64,000 nt of DNA from Eonycteris spelaea (GCA_003508835.1 PUFA01000034.1:3250501-3314500); one strand, 5' to 3'. Positions 1 to 14,615 are shown, numbered from the stretch's first letter. Notes: generated by a model not told the origin, from the letters alone. Program-made: numbers and translations.

Positions 1-1512
<1,512 letters not shown>

Positions 1513-2335
1513 TTATATTTATGTTCAAACATAAAAAAAACCCATGAAATAAAAAAGCATGAATACTATGTCTACGATCATAAATATTTTGTTGTCACAA
1601 TGAATTCAGCTCTGTTTGTGTTTCACACTTTATTTCATACTACACCGACTTACAAAGTGCTTTGTAATCACTGATTTTTTTTTTTCTTATGTCTAATCTC
1701 TGGTAGTTCAACTGAATCATCTCTGGTTTTCCTAACAAAATCTATTTCCTTGACTGAATCCCATGCAATTTCTTTTCGTTCTTTTCTTCATGAACAAGAA
1801 ACAAACAACATTTCTTTCTATACTCAGATCACAAAACAGTTGAACCAAACCTGCATCGTCTTCTGTTTCTGCCCTATGAGGCTGTTTGGGGAACAGTTCA
1901 TAACCACAGGACGGGTCTTCGCTTCGAGTAAATGTTGGGGCTGCTCGACTGACGCTGAAGAAAACTGGAATTCAGAAGATTTCAGGCCCTCCTCCTGCCA
2001 GTTTGATAAAGCATAAACCACCCCACTGGGCCTTTGGGAAGGCTCTAGTCTCTTCTTAGAATCCCCACCACGTCCTCCCGTGGGCAGCACTTGATGGCCG
2101 AGCCGCCCGGGGCGCGGTTGGAACAGGCAAATCTTCATCAGTGTCAACGCTCCTGCCCCGTTCTACTTCACCCCTTCGCCGCAACGCTACACATTTTGGA
2201 TGGAAGAAATCCAAGGTCACTAACCCTCTATTGTCCCAATCTAGGCTCCGTGAAATGTCTTCATGTTAGAACATATTGTGTGATATTTGGGTTTTTAGTC
2301 TTCATGTTAGAACATATCTCACGTATACAGAGCGA

Positions 2336-2505
2336 GGCTTTGAAATTATAAAGATCCAGGCTCGAATCCATACTTTACCACTTGCTTGCTGGGTAACCTG
2401 GGACAAAATATGTAACTTCTCTGATTCTCATTTCTTAACCTATAAAATGGGGGAAATGATAACGATCTTGAAGAATTATTGTGAGGAATAAATGACAGAT
2501 ATAAC
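2336..2505 (+). repeat. MIR SINE
   Basis: Shows the MIR core order: GGCTCGAATCCATACTTTACC, then a TGCTGGGTAACCTGGGACAA box, CTCTGATTCTCATTTCTTAACC, TATAAAATGGGG, and a GTGAGGAATAAATGA end. Plus-strand orientation. Ancient mammal-wide SINE. Confidence 0.85.
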
Positions 2506-5357
2506 TCAAAGTGCCTACCTTGAAAAAGTGGCAGAAGGGTTATATATCCTGAAGCAATGGTATGCAAACTTTGAAATACACCAGACTCATCCAAAAATAA
2601 AGACGATCAAGCCTCACCCTCAAAGACCGATTTCGTGGACCCGGGGCGGGGGCAGGGCTGAGTATCTATATTGTCACCAAACTCCCCCAGTGGCTGGCCC
2701 ATGCCACAGGTTTAAAAGCCACAGTTCTCAGTTGTCTGACAAATTCCTCCTAATTTGTGTCTAAACAGCTAGGAGGATCTCCGACACTCACCCTGTATTT
2801 CAAAAACTTTTGTTTTTTATTGATATGCAGAAGTAAAATGTTTTAACTCTTAAAAACCCAAATATCACACAATAACAAACTAGTATTATTATTTACTACT
2901 ATTATTTAGCACCCGTGAAATCTCAGTATTGAAAGATAACTTTAAAAAGGAATTTGTACAAATTTACATCCAGTATTTGAACTTCTGGAGAACATCCCCA
3001 GAAATCGTTTCTCAAGCTTCTTAAACATTTTTAGGGAGAGGGAATCACTGCCCTCTCCCTACGCTGGGTATTAGGAAAGCTTTCTCATATGTATGAAATT
3101 CAACATTATATAAACTGGAACTTCCAACAATGAAAATTATATGTAATACTGATAATCCTCTTTTGCGGTGAGGAGCATTAGAGAGCATCTGTGTGAACTT
3201 TCTCAGCATGTCCCAAGCATCAGATAAAGAATAAAGAACCAAAACCCATTAGCTGGGTCAAATGACTTCCCAAATCAGTAAGGCCAATGTCACCAAAACA
3301 GTCCCTCTCTAACGGGCTCACAGAGGAACTCTTCCCCTCAGAAACTCGCTGGACGGTGAACTCAGTGTAAGGGGCTATTTGTGGAACTTCTGCCTTGGGA
3401 ACTCAGACTGGTATCGACGACAATTTCAAAGTATTACGGTACGGCTGAGGGAGAAGAGGAGAAGAGCCAGCGGCAGCAGCGAGCACGGCTGAGACTTTAC
3501 GGCGACCGTTTCAGACACACCACTCAGCACAACAGCCTGCTCTCCTGACATCACCTCGCAGACACCTCGGCTGGCTACAAACAGGAACTGACCGTTACTG
3601 TAAGCTCTTTGAGTCACAGCTCAAAATACACACTTTATTTCTGAGCATGGAACAGAACTTGGACTCTTTTTTTTCTCTCCGGTAAGACGTTGTATGAGAC
3701 AAGGACGTCTCAGCCAAGATGCCATGGGAGATCTCACTTTTAACGGCAATGTTGTTTTAATGACCTTAGTCGGCAGTGAGAGGTACTGAGATTTTTCATA
3801 TTTCACAGGTCCAAAGAACTGCACCCCCAGTTTTAAACGAGAGACATGCATGACTGAAGGAACAGCAGGGAGAGTCACTCCCGCACATGGGGAGACAGGG
3901 ACACAGCGACAGGCGGGCTCCCTCTCCCTAACTCTCCTCCTTCTTCCAGGTGCATTGCTTTTTTTCTTTCTTTTTTTCTTTTTTAAAGAGTAGATGAGAT
4001 TTAATTTTAGAGACCCCTTGGTTGCTCAAGACCAAATGGTACATTTTAAAATATGGAATTGTTTTCCTAAGCTAGTATAAAAACCTAAAATCAACCACTC
4101 TATCTTTACAATAGGACAGACTCTTTCTTCTTTATATTCAGATAGAAATCAACTTTTGGGTGTTTTGCTGATCCACAAATTCTGGTGAAGGAAAGTTATG
4201 ATTTATAACCATAAATAAAGATCATCATTTTAAAAATACGATTTAGGGCTCTAAACTCTAGAAAAATCATCAGTTGTTCATTTTCTGATGGCACCAAGTC
4301 AATTAATGCCAGAAATGCTAAAAGATACTATTTCTGTATCTTTGTTTTAGACAGCTCGGTGAAAATAATAACCTAACATGCTGAACTGCCAACTTGTTTT
4401 TATTCTAGCACCATTTTTTCATGTAAGAACTTCCTACTCCACGTACTTTTCCCGCCCTCCTCAAAAGTTTATGGGAATCCCAAGTGCTCTGCGGTGCAAA
4501 CCTCTAATCTCCATGGCAACGCAGCAGTGCGGGGTGGGGGGTGGGGTTCCTCAGGTACAGACACACAGTGTGCCAGACTCACTCCCGCTTGGCTATCCTA
4601 AGAAAACTCAAAATAAGACTTAAAAAAGGCTTGAAAGCCTTGGTCTCCCTTCTGAAATTCAAATGAAAGCTCTGTAGAAAAACACAGGCTCTTCTATTTG
4701 TACTTCTCCTCCCATGTTTATTTTGTCTGCAAAATTGGGCCACTTATCAGAGACGTAACTGTTCCTGCAGACAGTTATCCTCAGAAACTGCAGGGTACGC
4801 TGGGGTGACAGGGGCTGGCAGGAAACCAGGCACTGGGCAGAAGATCCTCGTTCCGTTCCCTTACCCAACGCCATGAGTCCAGCGCCCGAATCTGAAAAGG
4901 GACTCAGGAGACTGAGTCCAGGACGAAGGCAGTTTTCTGGGACCCGAAGGATGCAGGTGGGGTGGCGGCTTTAGCACGTGACTGCAAAGTCTTTGCCAGC
5001 CTTCCATCCAGAGGGTTCGGGATGTAATCCTCCTCCTCTGAATGGGGACTGGCCTGAGGAACCGGCTTCTAACAAGAGGATGCAGCAGAGACGACGATGA
5101 CTTACTTCCGAGGCTGGGTTAGGAAACACGGCTGCCAATGGCTCTCTCTGCGGACACTGACCCTGGGAACCCCGGGAGTCCACACAGGTGTCCTAGTCAA
5201 GGGCCTTTGCTGAGAACCCAGTTGACGCCAGCACCAGCCACCAGACTTGTGCACGTGGGAGGGGAAGCCGTGGAGAAGGCCCCACCCAGCTCCGACTGCA
5301 CCCATGGGACACCCAAGGGAGAACTGCCTAACTGAGCCGGAGTTCCCACGCCTGCAA

Positions 5358-5402
5358 GTTGATGACGATGATGATGACGATGACGAGGAGGAGGAGGAGG
5401 AG
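5358..5402. repeat. GATGAC/GAG simple repeat
   Basis: A trinucleotide tract of GATGAC units followed by about six GAG units. On the plus strand it translates as a run of D then E, but it lies in an ARMC9 intron on the antisense strand, so it is a microsatellite and not the acidic stretch of ARMC9. Confidence 0.85.
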
Positions 5403-6789
5403 AAAAGGGAGGAATGGACGCCGTGTTTTATGCCCCTAAGCCTGGGGCGGTCTGCCAGGCGGCAGCAGACACGGAAGCAGCGGGGCCGAGGTGCCCTGCC
5501 AGGAGCCGCAGGGCAAGACCCACACGCCCGGCCGGGTTCATGACGCCCACCATGCTGGCTGCGAGAAAGCTGGCCCAGGACCCACGCCAGCCGGGGCCCG
5601 GGAGCCAGACCAACACCGAGGGAGCAGGCCTGGGGGGCTGAAGAGACCCCCTGCGCCTGACCCTTGGATGGACGGAACTGTGCTGGGGGCACCGTGACCT
5701 CAGAGAGCTCCAAGGCTGCAGCCTGGAGACCCTCGGAACACTCCGTGCCGACCCAGCTGTACCTCTGCTCCTCCGCGAAGGGCCAGCTGGGCCTGTCCCC
5801 ACTGAGCTCCAGGAGGGGCTGCACGGCTGGCAGAACCAGAATTCAGAACTGTTGGGCTGGGGATGACAAAGGCCCAGAGGACGAAAACGAACATGCGAAC
5901 TCCTCTGAAGCCACGAAAGGCTCCCGCGTGTCAGAGCGAAAGCACTGCTCGTCTGTCAGCACCCTGGAAAGCTAGAGCTCAACCACCCCCTGACTCCCTT
6001 TCTTTAGAAAACTTCACTCCTCTATTAAGACACGTGGGAAAACAAGGGCGGGACGTTTTGAATGCTCGCTAAGGTCGCTCTGCTATGGAAAGGGTGAAAG
6101 TGCTGCTTCACGTAGTGCCGCGCCACCTGCTGGGCACTGAGGGGGGCGCCAACAGTCGGCAAGGCGTGACGCACGTCACACACTTTCCGGCATCATACTT
6201 CAAGCGGTTTTCATAATGTAGCGCCAAAGACGAAACTCAGGCGAAGAACCCCAGCTCCGGACACCAGTTTCATGGTAACTAAAGTTTTTCTCCCCTTTCC
6301 GGAAAATGAACGGTTCTGGTAACTATCACGAATCACGGAAAACCATCTTATACTAAAAAATTAAGAGTGGAATGCCTACTTCGAATGTAAAAATGGGAAA
6401 CACGTTACGAGAAGGGGCACTCCGTAGTGCTGCTGAGATAAGCCCCCATTCGACTGGTTCAAGGCGAAGGAGGAAGACTAAAATCAACCTTTCCCCGCCC
6501 CAGCGAGGCTGCGTGGTCACCAGGCTGCTGCCGTTAACGGTGGCGGTGCTGGGCTTCTCCGCCCTTCTCCACGTCTCCGTTACCCAACAGGCAAGATGAA
6601 GCTAAAAATACCAGCCTTCCTGAAAAGTGGGCCTCAAGGGATCACGGATACAAATGATTGCAGAGTACTTCATAAATATCTAGGCTTTTAAAGCCCTCAT
6701 TTTCCAAGTCTGTAGAGTTCTCTCTCTCTCATTCCTTAAAACTTGCATTGGCACAGTTGCTACTAAAAATTTTAATCAAGAGGATTTAC

Positions 6790-6814
6790 CTTTGTGACTC
6801 TGTCCATTCTCCTT
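6790..6814 (-). CDS. ARMC9: ARMC9 microexon 7 (25 nt)
   Basis: A 25-nt exon, with acceptor TTCCATCCCAG upstream and donor GTAAAT after AAAG. It encodes KENGQSHK plus the first base of a Glu codon; human ARMC9 has KENGQSNKE at this place. It enters in phase 0 after exon 6 (ending LFTLY) and leaves in phase 1 into exon 8, so the reading frame across the three exons is exact. It is too short to be found by ORF length; it was found by looking for the missing residues. Confidence 0.93.
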
Positions 6815-7339
6815 CTGGGATGGAAAAGAAGTTCAGGAAAAGGCACTCGGCGTACAATTCTCAGGGTCTCTCACGCTGGGGGGCCGGTCCGAGGAACAGC
6901 CTCGGCATGGTGGAAAGAGAATTCTCAAGGTGGCGAAGGCCACCTCATGTCGCCATAAATAGCCAAGACAGTTACTGACTTCCCTGCACGTGGACGGCTC
7001 ACTTTCAGGTAAATCCTCTTCTCTCCACTCAATTACTTCTCTGTGTGTCCAAGTCTTATACTATTTCAACAGTCCCCTAACTGACCTCCTCACCTAACCC
7101 TTCAAAAGACCTTCCCCGCTGCTACCAACACATTCTAGTAAAAATGCAAATCTGGATTCATACCCTTTAACTCTGTAACTGCAGTGCTAAAGCTTTCACC
7201 TAAGGACACTGAGAAGGGATGAAAATGGCTTAGCACCGTGACTCTGGAGTCAGACGGCCTGGGCGGTAACCTCGGCTCCCATGCGTCTGGCCACACGGCT
7301 GAAAGTAAGGCAGGTATTTAACCTGTTTTGTGTGGGCTT

Positions 7340-7945
7340 CTTAATTTTTTTAGCAACAGCTTTTTTGAGATGCAATTCACATTATATAATTCACCCATTT
7401 AAAGTGTTCATTTCAGTGGTTTTCAGTATAATCGGAGTCGTGCAACCATCACTACGATCAACTGTAGAACGTTTTCATTGCCCCGAAAAGAAAGCCCATA
7501 CACGTTCACGGTCACCCCCGCCCCCCGCCCGCTCCAGCCTAGGCGACCACTAACCTACTGCCTTATAGACTGGCCTCTCTGGGCCTTTCATACAAATGGA
7601 ATCATGCAACGTGCAGCCTTTTGGGTCCAGCTTCCTTCATGTAGCATTGCATTTTCAAGGTTCATATAGGTTGTAGTGTGTCTCAGTAATCCGTTCCTTT
7701 TTTACTGCCAAATAATATTCCAGTGTGGGATATACATTTTGTTTATCCATTCATCATCAGTTGCTGGACACTTGGGTTGTTTCCAAATTTTGGCTATTCT
7801 GAATAATGCTGCTATGAACAGTCCTGTACGAGCTGCCGTGCATGTTTTCACTTCTCTTGGGTAGAAAGCTAGCAGTGGAATTGCTAGAGCATACGGTAAC
7901 TCTATATGTAACTTTTGAGGAAACAACCTGTTTTGGAAGACTATT
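7340..7945 (-). mobile_element. L1 3' fragment, antisense to the window
   Basis: Reads TTGAGATGCAATTCACATTA, CACCCATTTAAAGTG, a TACAAATGGAATCATGCAA box and TTTGGCTATTCTGAATAATG, the complement of the L1 ORF2 3' end (target ...AATGGAATATT... and GGTTGCCAGG series). An old L1M-class copy. Several consensus CA/TG positions are CG here, for example in AGTCGTGCAACCATCACTAC. Confidence 0.85.
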
Positions 7946-8149
7946 TAATGATATGGGGAAACATTCTCTTCATTTGATAAAAAAATTAAAAAATACATAT
8001 ACATGTAGAGGTATCTATCCTTGTTTATTGTAGACATTACAAACTTTTGGTGTACCTATGTATAAAAATGCGTTTATGTTTTCCAATTTTCTAGGAATAT
8101 GATCAAATTCAGGATCAGCAATTAAAAAAAAGTGATTAAAAAAAAATGT

Positions 8150-8340
8150 AACCATGACCATGTTATTCTCCTGCTTAAAACATGCCAAAGGCCCCGCCCA
8201 GGGATCTGGCCCCTGCCCACTCCCTGACTTTGCCCCGATCCCGCTCCAGCAGTGCCCAGTTCTTCACGGTTTCCCACGCAGACTGGCTCGGTGCGTTTGC
8301 CTGGGCTGTTCCCTCCACCTGGAGTTCCGAGCCTTCATTC
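8150..8340 (+). repeat. L2 LINE fragment
   Basis: CATGTTATTCTCCTGCTTAA followed by a CCCTGACTTTGCCCC stretch and CTGGGCTGTTCCCTCCACCT resembles the L2 3' region (TTTGCACTGGCTGTTCCCTC). Old and divergent; boundaries are approximate. Confidence 0.65.
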
Positions 8341-8591
8341 TGTCTGCCTCACAGACTCCCGTTCTATTATTTAAAACCCCAACTTGGCTGAGAGAGCTAT
8401 GTTTTGGCCTTTTCTTTGGATCCTAGCACAATATTCAACTTAATATACGTGTTGAACCAAACGTGGAAATATATTTCCACAGAACAAGAAAAGAAAGGAA
8501 TATTTATAGTTACTTGCTTTATTTCAGTGTATTTGGTTCAAAACATGTTGAACAAAATGAAAGTGTTTGCAAACTATAATGCAAACACCTA

Positions 8592-8715
8592 ATAGCTGTC
8601 AAGCGCTTACTATATGCTGGACTATTTTAAGCAAGTTTCAGGCATTAATTCAGCCTTCATATTATTTTTATGAAGTGGGTGCTATTATTAATATGAGTTA
8701 GCATATAAGTCATTT
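8592..8715 (+). repeat. MIR SINE fragment
   Basis: AGCGCTTACTATATGCTGGA, then GCATTAATTCAGCCTTCATA and GTGGGTGCTATTATTAA follow the MIR core. Boundaries are approximate. Confidence 0.7.
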
Positions 8716-9394
8716 CTTTAAGTTGAAGCTAGGAAATATTTTTTACAAGAGTATTAAAAGACTCCTAAGCCAGGTTGGAAAAGCTCTAATTTCACTAAAA
8801 ACTGCCATTTGATATGGACTTTAAGAGGAAGAAAGACTGGCTAGGCAAACATCACGGTATGTGGTTGGAGGGAACCAAACCGTGAGGTCACAGGAGCAGT
8901 GAGAAAAGCTGCAGCCCAGCCCGACTGCGGACAGTCCCGGGGGAGGCGAGGCACTGAATGCGGGCGGCAGGGAGCCACTGAAGGCTGAGGCAGCTCAAGA
9001 AGAAACGCATCACCGAATCCCAGGGACGAGGGTTCGGTTCACAGTCCAGTGCTTTGGAATTAGAAAGGAAGCAGGTCCTGTGCGGCACGTGGCCTCAATT
9101 TTTCATTAAATCAAAACAAACAGCGCTTTTGTCAGTCAAAAGGGTATTTCTTGTTATGAAGTAACGGTTGATACATTCTCATTCAGAGTAAAAAAGAGAG
9201 AGGCGCCCTTAAAGACTAACGGGCTCCAGGAAATCAGCCTCCAGGGGGTGGTGACCTCCATCCCACTCCGTCTTGGATGGGCTCCGTTTACACCTGTTGC
9301 CTGAGCTCTGTCCACGTAGCATCCTTTGTAACTCTTGAAAGTGTCCAAAGTAGAACTGGATCATAATGATGGCTGCACAACTCTGTGTGTTTGC

Positions 9395-9470
9395 TTAAAA
9401 TCGTTACATTTTCTACTTACAATGGGTAAATTTTACGGTGTGTAAATTACATCTCAATGAAGTTGTTTTT
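9395..9470 (+). repeat. Old L1-type 3' tail
   Basis: CAATGGGTAAATTTTACGGT followed by GTGTAAATTACATCTCAATG resembles the terminal sequence of old L1 families (GGTGAATTTTATGGTATGTAAATTATACCTCAATAAA). Short fragment. Confidence 0.55.
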
Positions 9471-9832
9471 TAAAAAGTCCCAATATGAGGGACAAGTCAC
9501 ACGATCATTCAAACCATAAGCCAGGGCCTCGAAACCTTCACAGTAGTTGACTGGTCCTCTAGAAAGGAAAAACTATTCCAAGGAGTTCTTTTCCCAAAAG
9601 ATAAGCTTTTTTTTTTTTCCTACTAAGATAGCTTCTAGTCACGTGATATAAAAGTAAGACCCTAGCGAGTCTGAGAAACCCAACGCCAGAGAAGGCAACT
9701 CATCACAGGCCCTGGCACAGCCTCCCACAAATGCCTCATCTGCTTCATGAACATGAATGTGGCACCACCAATTAACCCTGCCCAAGAGGCAGCCAGCGCC
9801 AGAGGCGGCCTCTGTCTGCTTCGAAAGGATAC

Positions 9833-9925
9833 ATACAACGTGAAAAGCTTCGGTGTGTCGCCGGCTTTAAAAACTAAAGCCAGGAACTTTTCCAACTTCG
9901 ACTTTAAATCTGGAGTCCAAGAATC
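9833..9925 (-). CDS. ARMC9: ARMC9 coding exon 6
   Basis: A 93-nt, phase-0 exon of 31 residues, from [20 protein letters not shown] to TPKLFTLY. Acceptor TTTCAG and donor GTATCC. Human ARMC9 has [20 protein letters not shown] at this place. It belongs to the helical region between the LisH and the coiled coil. Confidence 0.95.
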
Positions 9926-12900
9926 CTGAAAGGAAAAAAAACACACAAAACAAAGAAAATAAATAAAAGCACGAGGTCACTAAATGCCGACAGTACCATC
10001 AAGTCGTGGCCGTTAGGGTTACGTAACAGTCACTGAAATCAAAAGCGAGCCGTCTTGCCGGTGGTGTGATGCTGTGAGAAAAACCAAGTTTTAGGGACAT
10101 CTGACCAATTCATTTGTAGAAGGTTCGAGTGCGTACAGCAAGAAGAAAGAAGAGTTTCTTTCACAAACAGGAAAAAAGTAAAACCTGCACATTGATTTGA
10201 ACATTTCACGTGATTTAAAAACACAGCATGACGAGTAACCTGATTAGGCTGACTATCAAAATTAATTCATCACGGTTCAAGCACAGGTGGCACCAGCAGG
10301 CACACGCAATTGTCACAAAGCTACTCGGCCTCCCAAAAAAGGGCCTCATTGCCATAAACCTCATCTAGATAAGAAAAAGACAGTTGCTGCTATTGCATCA
10401 ATACTCCATCATGTCAAGATTCGGATGTACTTTTAGTTTGATTTGTCCCCTAAAGTACATGATCTCAATAGTGCTAATTGAGAAGAAAAAAAATAATGAC
10501 TTAAGTAGTAAAAGAGAAAAGTGTGACAAGCAACAATCTTTCTCAGATTGTTATCCTTACAGTCTTCATATAAAAAAATATCTACCACCCAAACCAAAAG
10601 TTCCACAAGAAAAAGCTATATCACTAAAAATCCATACCCACTGACCTCTGAGCTCTCGTCCCCACCTCCCTCGGGCCTTCCCGCCGTTCCTCACCTTCTT
10701 CCCCTTCGGCTTATAGGCTCTGCCCTGCCTCCCACCCACACAGTCTACTTGTCATCTGACTTTCAAAAAAACACTGCCAGAAAAGTCGTATATTGTAAAA
10801 AGATCCTGTAATTCCCTGCCACAGCACGATAACTTTATTTATAATGTGTGTGGTATGGGCTGAAATGTGTCTCCTAAAAGATATGTTGAAGTCCTAATCT
10901 CCACAGACTGTGAGATCACTGGGAGCAGGGTCATTGCAGATGAAATTAGTTCAGATGAGCTTGTACCGGAGTAGCGTGGGCTCTTAATCCAGTGTGACTG
11001 GTGTCCTAATACAAAGGGGATTTAGACACAGACACAGAGAGGAGATGCCCATGTAAAGAGCAGAGACTGGAATCACGCTGCCACAGGCCAAGGGACACCT
11101 TCGACTGGAAGAGACGAGGACGGCTCCTCCCCTAGAGGCCTCGTGGGCAGCGAGCGTAGTACTGACACGTGGATCTCAGACTTCCGGCCTCCTAAGCTGA
11201 GAGACACATTTCTGTCGTTTTAAGCCGCCCGGCATGCGGCACCCCATCGAGCCACCACTCCAGGCTCTCAGAAAAGAACCACGAGAAAGGACCGCTATCT
11301 GGCCAAGATGGACCAAGAGATCTTAAAAAGCCGAAATAAAACGAAACGTTTGGGCTCCCTAGACACACTGTAGTGCAGTCACCGTCTTAAAGGACCAAGA
11401 AAAACGGCAACGTTCTATGAAGGAACAGCGATCCGACTGATGGCCAACTCCAAAGTAGCATATGATAAAACTTCCGTGTACTAGAAGAAGGAACTGTAAA
11501 CCTAGTACTCTGAATCCTATCTGAGAAAGCAATAAGATGTTTTCAGACAAACAGGAACTGAAAGAAGAGCTCTTAACTAAAGAGGATGTTAAAGGAACAC
11601 ACCTAAGGGGAGCAGGAAATGACCCCGGATGGAAGGTCCTCACCGCAGACGGAGGAGTGAGCGAGAATACTGGCAAACGTAAAGGTCAAGCCATACACAA
11701 ACAGACTGCAAAAAATGGCAAAAATTTCTAAGGTGCGGGTGAAAGAACCAAAACATTTCACAATAATAGCACATACGCTGAAAAGGAGATACATGAAGTT
11801 AATGGATTCTAAGGCCCTTTCACTGGTCAGGAAGAGGATGAGGACATTAACTTTAGATTTTATTATGTATACGGGCTAAAGGATCGCTGGTGACCACTGG
11901 GAGAACATACGGAGGGGGCAGCAACAGGGGGACATGGGACGGAAGGACTCCATGGAGCACTGCCGGTCTCCACGCTCCGGAACCGAAGGACCGGAGCTCC
12001 GCCTCCCGACTCCGAAGGGCAGCTGTGTGGCCGAGATGACCCAAGACGCCTCCGAGCGCCGCAGCCTCAGCCAGGCCCTTCCCTGGCGGTGCCGGCAACC
12101 CTCACCTTGGTCCACGCTGTGCCCACGCGGCTGTGTCACACGCTTCATAAACAGACGTCTTCACAGTGAGAGAACTAAAGTCCCTCTCCAACGGCCATCG
12201 CCGTCCTGACCACTTTACATCTCACCCTCCAGGAGAAGAAGGCAGTGCAACTGAGTCTGGCCTGAGCCCGAAGACAAGCACAGACGGAATCGGCTACTCT
12301 ACAGCGAGCCGGCTGGTCAGCCAGCCACCCGACCTTCGGAGGGAACTGGCACGCACTGGGTCTGGAAGACCCGCGTCCATGTTCAGCGGCAGTGGGAGAA
12401 GCTTCATGCAAATTCTTGGAAACGGTGTAGGCTCTTTAGAAAAAGCAATCTAACTACATCAAAATATTTCGGTCTCTAAATACATTTCAATACAACGTTC
12501 GTAGGACATATTAATTTTAGTAAATCAACAAAAATTACTGTAATAAGCAAATCTTGTTCATAAATATGCTGAAGTGTTAACTAAAATGAAGTATAATGAT
12601 GAAAAGAGCTATAGACAAATAGTCTGATAGAAACAAGAGCGCATAATCAGGTAAATATATGCCAAGTGAGAACTTTAGTACAATGAAAATATACATGGCC
12701 AGCAATTGTATAAAGTACTCTAGCTCTCTTTCAGGCTACTAATTTTTAGTGTGGTTGAATAAATTATCCTCCCAACACCAAAAAAGTATCCTTGGAATGA
12801 TTTAAGAGATTAGTATATTAAAAATATTTACATCAGTCCGGGTTAACAAGTCTTGGTACAACCAAAAAAAAAAAATAGCATTTTATGATACAAGAAAGAC

Positions 12901-13048
12901 CTGTTAAAGCAAATTACCTGAATATTCTTAAAATATAACATAAGCAAGTTTCAGTCTTTTCCAGCACATTCAGAAACCTGCAGCGTGAACAAGGCGAAGC
13001 CACAGTGCTCTTCCAGAGGGACACAGACGGTTGGAGGCTGTCACTCAC
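9926..13048 (-). other. ARMC9: ARMC9 intron 5
   Basis: Contains an MLT1-type LTR at 10849-11245. The AT-rich stretch at 12450-13000 and the GC-rich stretch at 11900-12420 hold nothing that I recognise. Confidence 0.85.
10849..11245 (+). repeat. MLT1-type solo LTR (ERVL-MaLR)
   Basis: Starts TGTGGTATGGGCTGAAATGT, continues through ATGTTGAAGTCCTAATCTCC, GGTCATTGCAGATGAAATTA, GTGTCCTAATACAAAGGGG and ends with TTTTAAGCCGCCCGGCATG. This is the known order of an MLT1 LTR. No internal retroviral genes are present. Several positions usually CA or TG in the family are CG here. Confidence 0.8.
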
Positions 13049-13204
13049 CTGGAAGAGCTCTTTGAAGGATGGGTGCGCCCTGGGGTTGGGAACAAAGGGC
13101 AGGGCATAGAAAGGGAGGAACTCAGTGGTCTGACTCAGTGCGGCCCCTTTGGTCTCCAGGTAGGTTTTGAAATAAGAAATCCTTTCATCCAGGTCCTCTT
13201 TGTC
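13049..13204 (-). CDS. ARMC9: ARMC9 coding exon 5
   Basis: A 156-nt, phase-0 exon of 52 residues from [20 protein letters not shown] to HPSFKELFQ. Acceptor CGTAG and donor GTGAGT. Human ARMC9 has [20 protein letters not shown]. It is intact and strongly conserved ([13 protein letters not shown]). Confidence 0.96.
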
Positions 13205-14444
13205 CTACGAGGAAGGGAAGACACTTGTCTGAGCTCCCCTGCGTGACGCCGTGTCGCGGGCAGCGTCCCCACCGGGCCTCGCAAGCACGCTGCTGCCGTC
13301 ATCCTAACAGCACCCCCAATGCTCTCCCTCCATGAAAATGCTGCCTTTTCCTCTATTACCATGTGCTCATATCCTTAAGATTCTTTGTAGATACCATTTT
13401 TAATGGCAGGACAAAACCTCATCTTGTGGGCCTATCACAATCGGTTTAACCAAATCCCCATTATAAGACATGTACATTGTTTCCATTGTCAGAGATGATA
13501 ACATTAGTGAATCTCATGATTGGATTAGGAGAGGTTTCTAAAGCTGGAATTGGAAGTTTCCTATCATATTCTTTCCTTTGTCTCGCCTGCTTCACTAATT
13601 CCTGTGAAATGCAAGGCCAGGCCCTCCCAGCGTTTCCATTTCCTCCTGGCCTCAGTGGGAAGGTGGGACAAGCTGAGCAGCTCAGCCTCCGGTTTGGGGT
13701 TTGACTCAGCCTGGGGTTTGGCACATCCCTCCCTGGACCACGTGGCCTGACCAGTGACGTCCCACCCCCGCCCCACAGTGTGCACCGGCGAAGCCTGTTC
13801 TCATCAGCGCATCTCACTGCGCCTACACCGTGAAGCCTCTTCTGACCACCAGACTCAAACATGTACAGGATTTACTGATTTTTTTAAAAAATCTTATATC
13901 AAAACAGAAAAATTAGAAAATGGAATAAATACAAAGAAAATGAACATTTCCCATGATCGTACCCCCATGAGCACTGTGCTTAGGAACAGCTTTTCCAGAA
14001 TGGCTATCACGACGTGTGGAAAAGCGGCTCCCCCCATCACTGACCGCCCCTTCGGCCTCCGGCATTTTAATAAGTTAACACAGGTCCTCCGGGTTATGGA
14101 AAAAGCCTGGAGAAGCCACCAAACGCATGCACGTGGCCACACGTCAGCTTGCCCCGCTCGCCAGGGCAGCCTGCAAAGGCCTCTCTCGTCCTCACGCCTC
14201 CAGGCCCGCCCGGAAAAGACCGTGGAAGCTCAATTCAACCTGCCACGCAAAGGGATGTTCACGAATGGGCATTTTCCCACTGTTTACGCTTGTGTTTCTC
14301 CCCTAATACAAGGACTAACATCCATACCCCTTAGCAAGGATAAAATGGTCATTAAATTAAATGAATGCGCATCTGGAAAACATAACAGCTAACGCTGTCC
14401 CTTAAAGAGCAGTTGGGACCAACCCGCAGCACCAGGCGACCTAC
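13205..14444 (-). other. ARMC9: ARMC9 intron 4
   Basis: No repeat family or RNA gene recognised. A plus-strand open frame of 212 codons (13754-14392) lies here but has no family similarity or splice context and is taken as chance. Confidence 0.8.
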
Positions 14445-14615
14445 AGGCCTCCCCACGGACTGCTTCAGAAGGTAGATGGCAAAGTGGATGTGAAGATAGA
14501 ACTCCAGCTTCCGGGCGAGGGCGTCGCCATCCCGGAGGGAGCTGGGGACGTGCTCCTCCCACGAAGCGAAGAAGGCCTTCTGGTCTCCGCTGTCAAACGC
14601 AGCGATGAGGTCCCT
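14445..14615 (-). CDS. ARMC9: ARMC9 coding exon 4
   Basis: A 171-nt, phase-0 exon of 57 residues from [16 protein letters not shown] to [10 protein letters not shown]. Acceptor CTGCAG and donor GTAGGT. Human has KDLVAAFDNGDQKVFF and the same [14 protein letters not shown] block. Intact. This makes whole-gene decay less likely as an explanation of the exon 3 lesion. Confidence 0.95.

Larger units (their letters stand above)
6815..9832 (-). other. ARMC9: ARMC9 intron 6
   Basis: Holds an old L1 3' fragment (7340-7945), an L2 piece (8150-8340), a MIR (8592-8715) and a short L1-type 3' tail near 9395-9470. The remaining sequence is unassigned. Confidence 0.85.

Noticed and set aside
5247..5543. 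Plus-strand frame with a long D/E run
   Set aside because: It comes from the GATGAC/GAG microsatellite. ARMC9 has an acidic stretch, but on the other strand and further downstream.
5102..5824. Minus-strand open frame of 240 codons with a serine run
   Set aside because: It is the complement of a simple repeat and GC-rich intron of ARMC9. No splice context or family similarity.
13754..14392. Plus-strand open frame of 212 codons
   Set aside because: Composition and sequence do not resemble a protein family, and it lies antisense in an ARMC9 intron.
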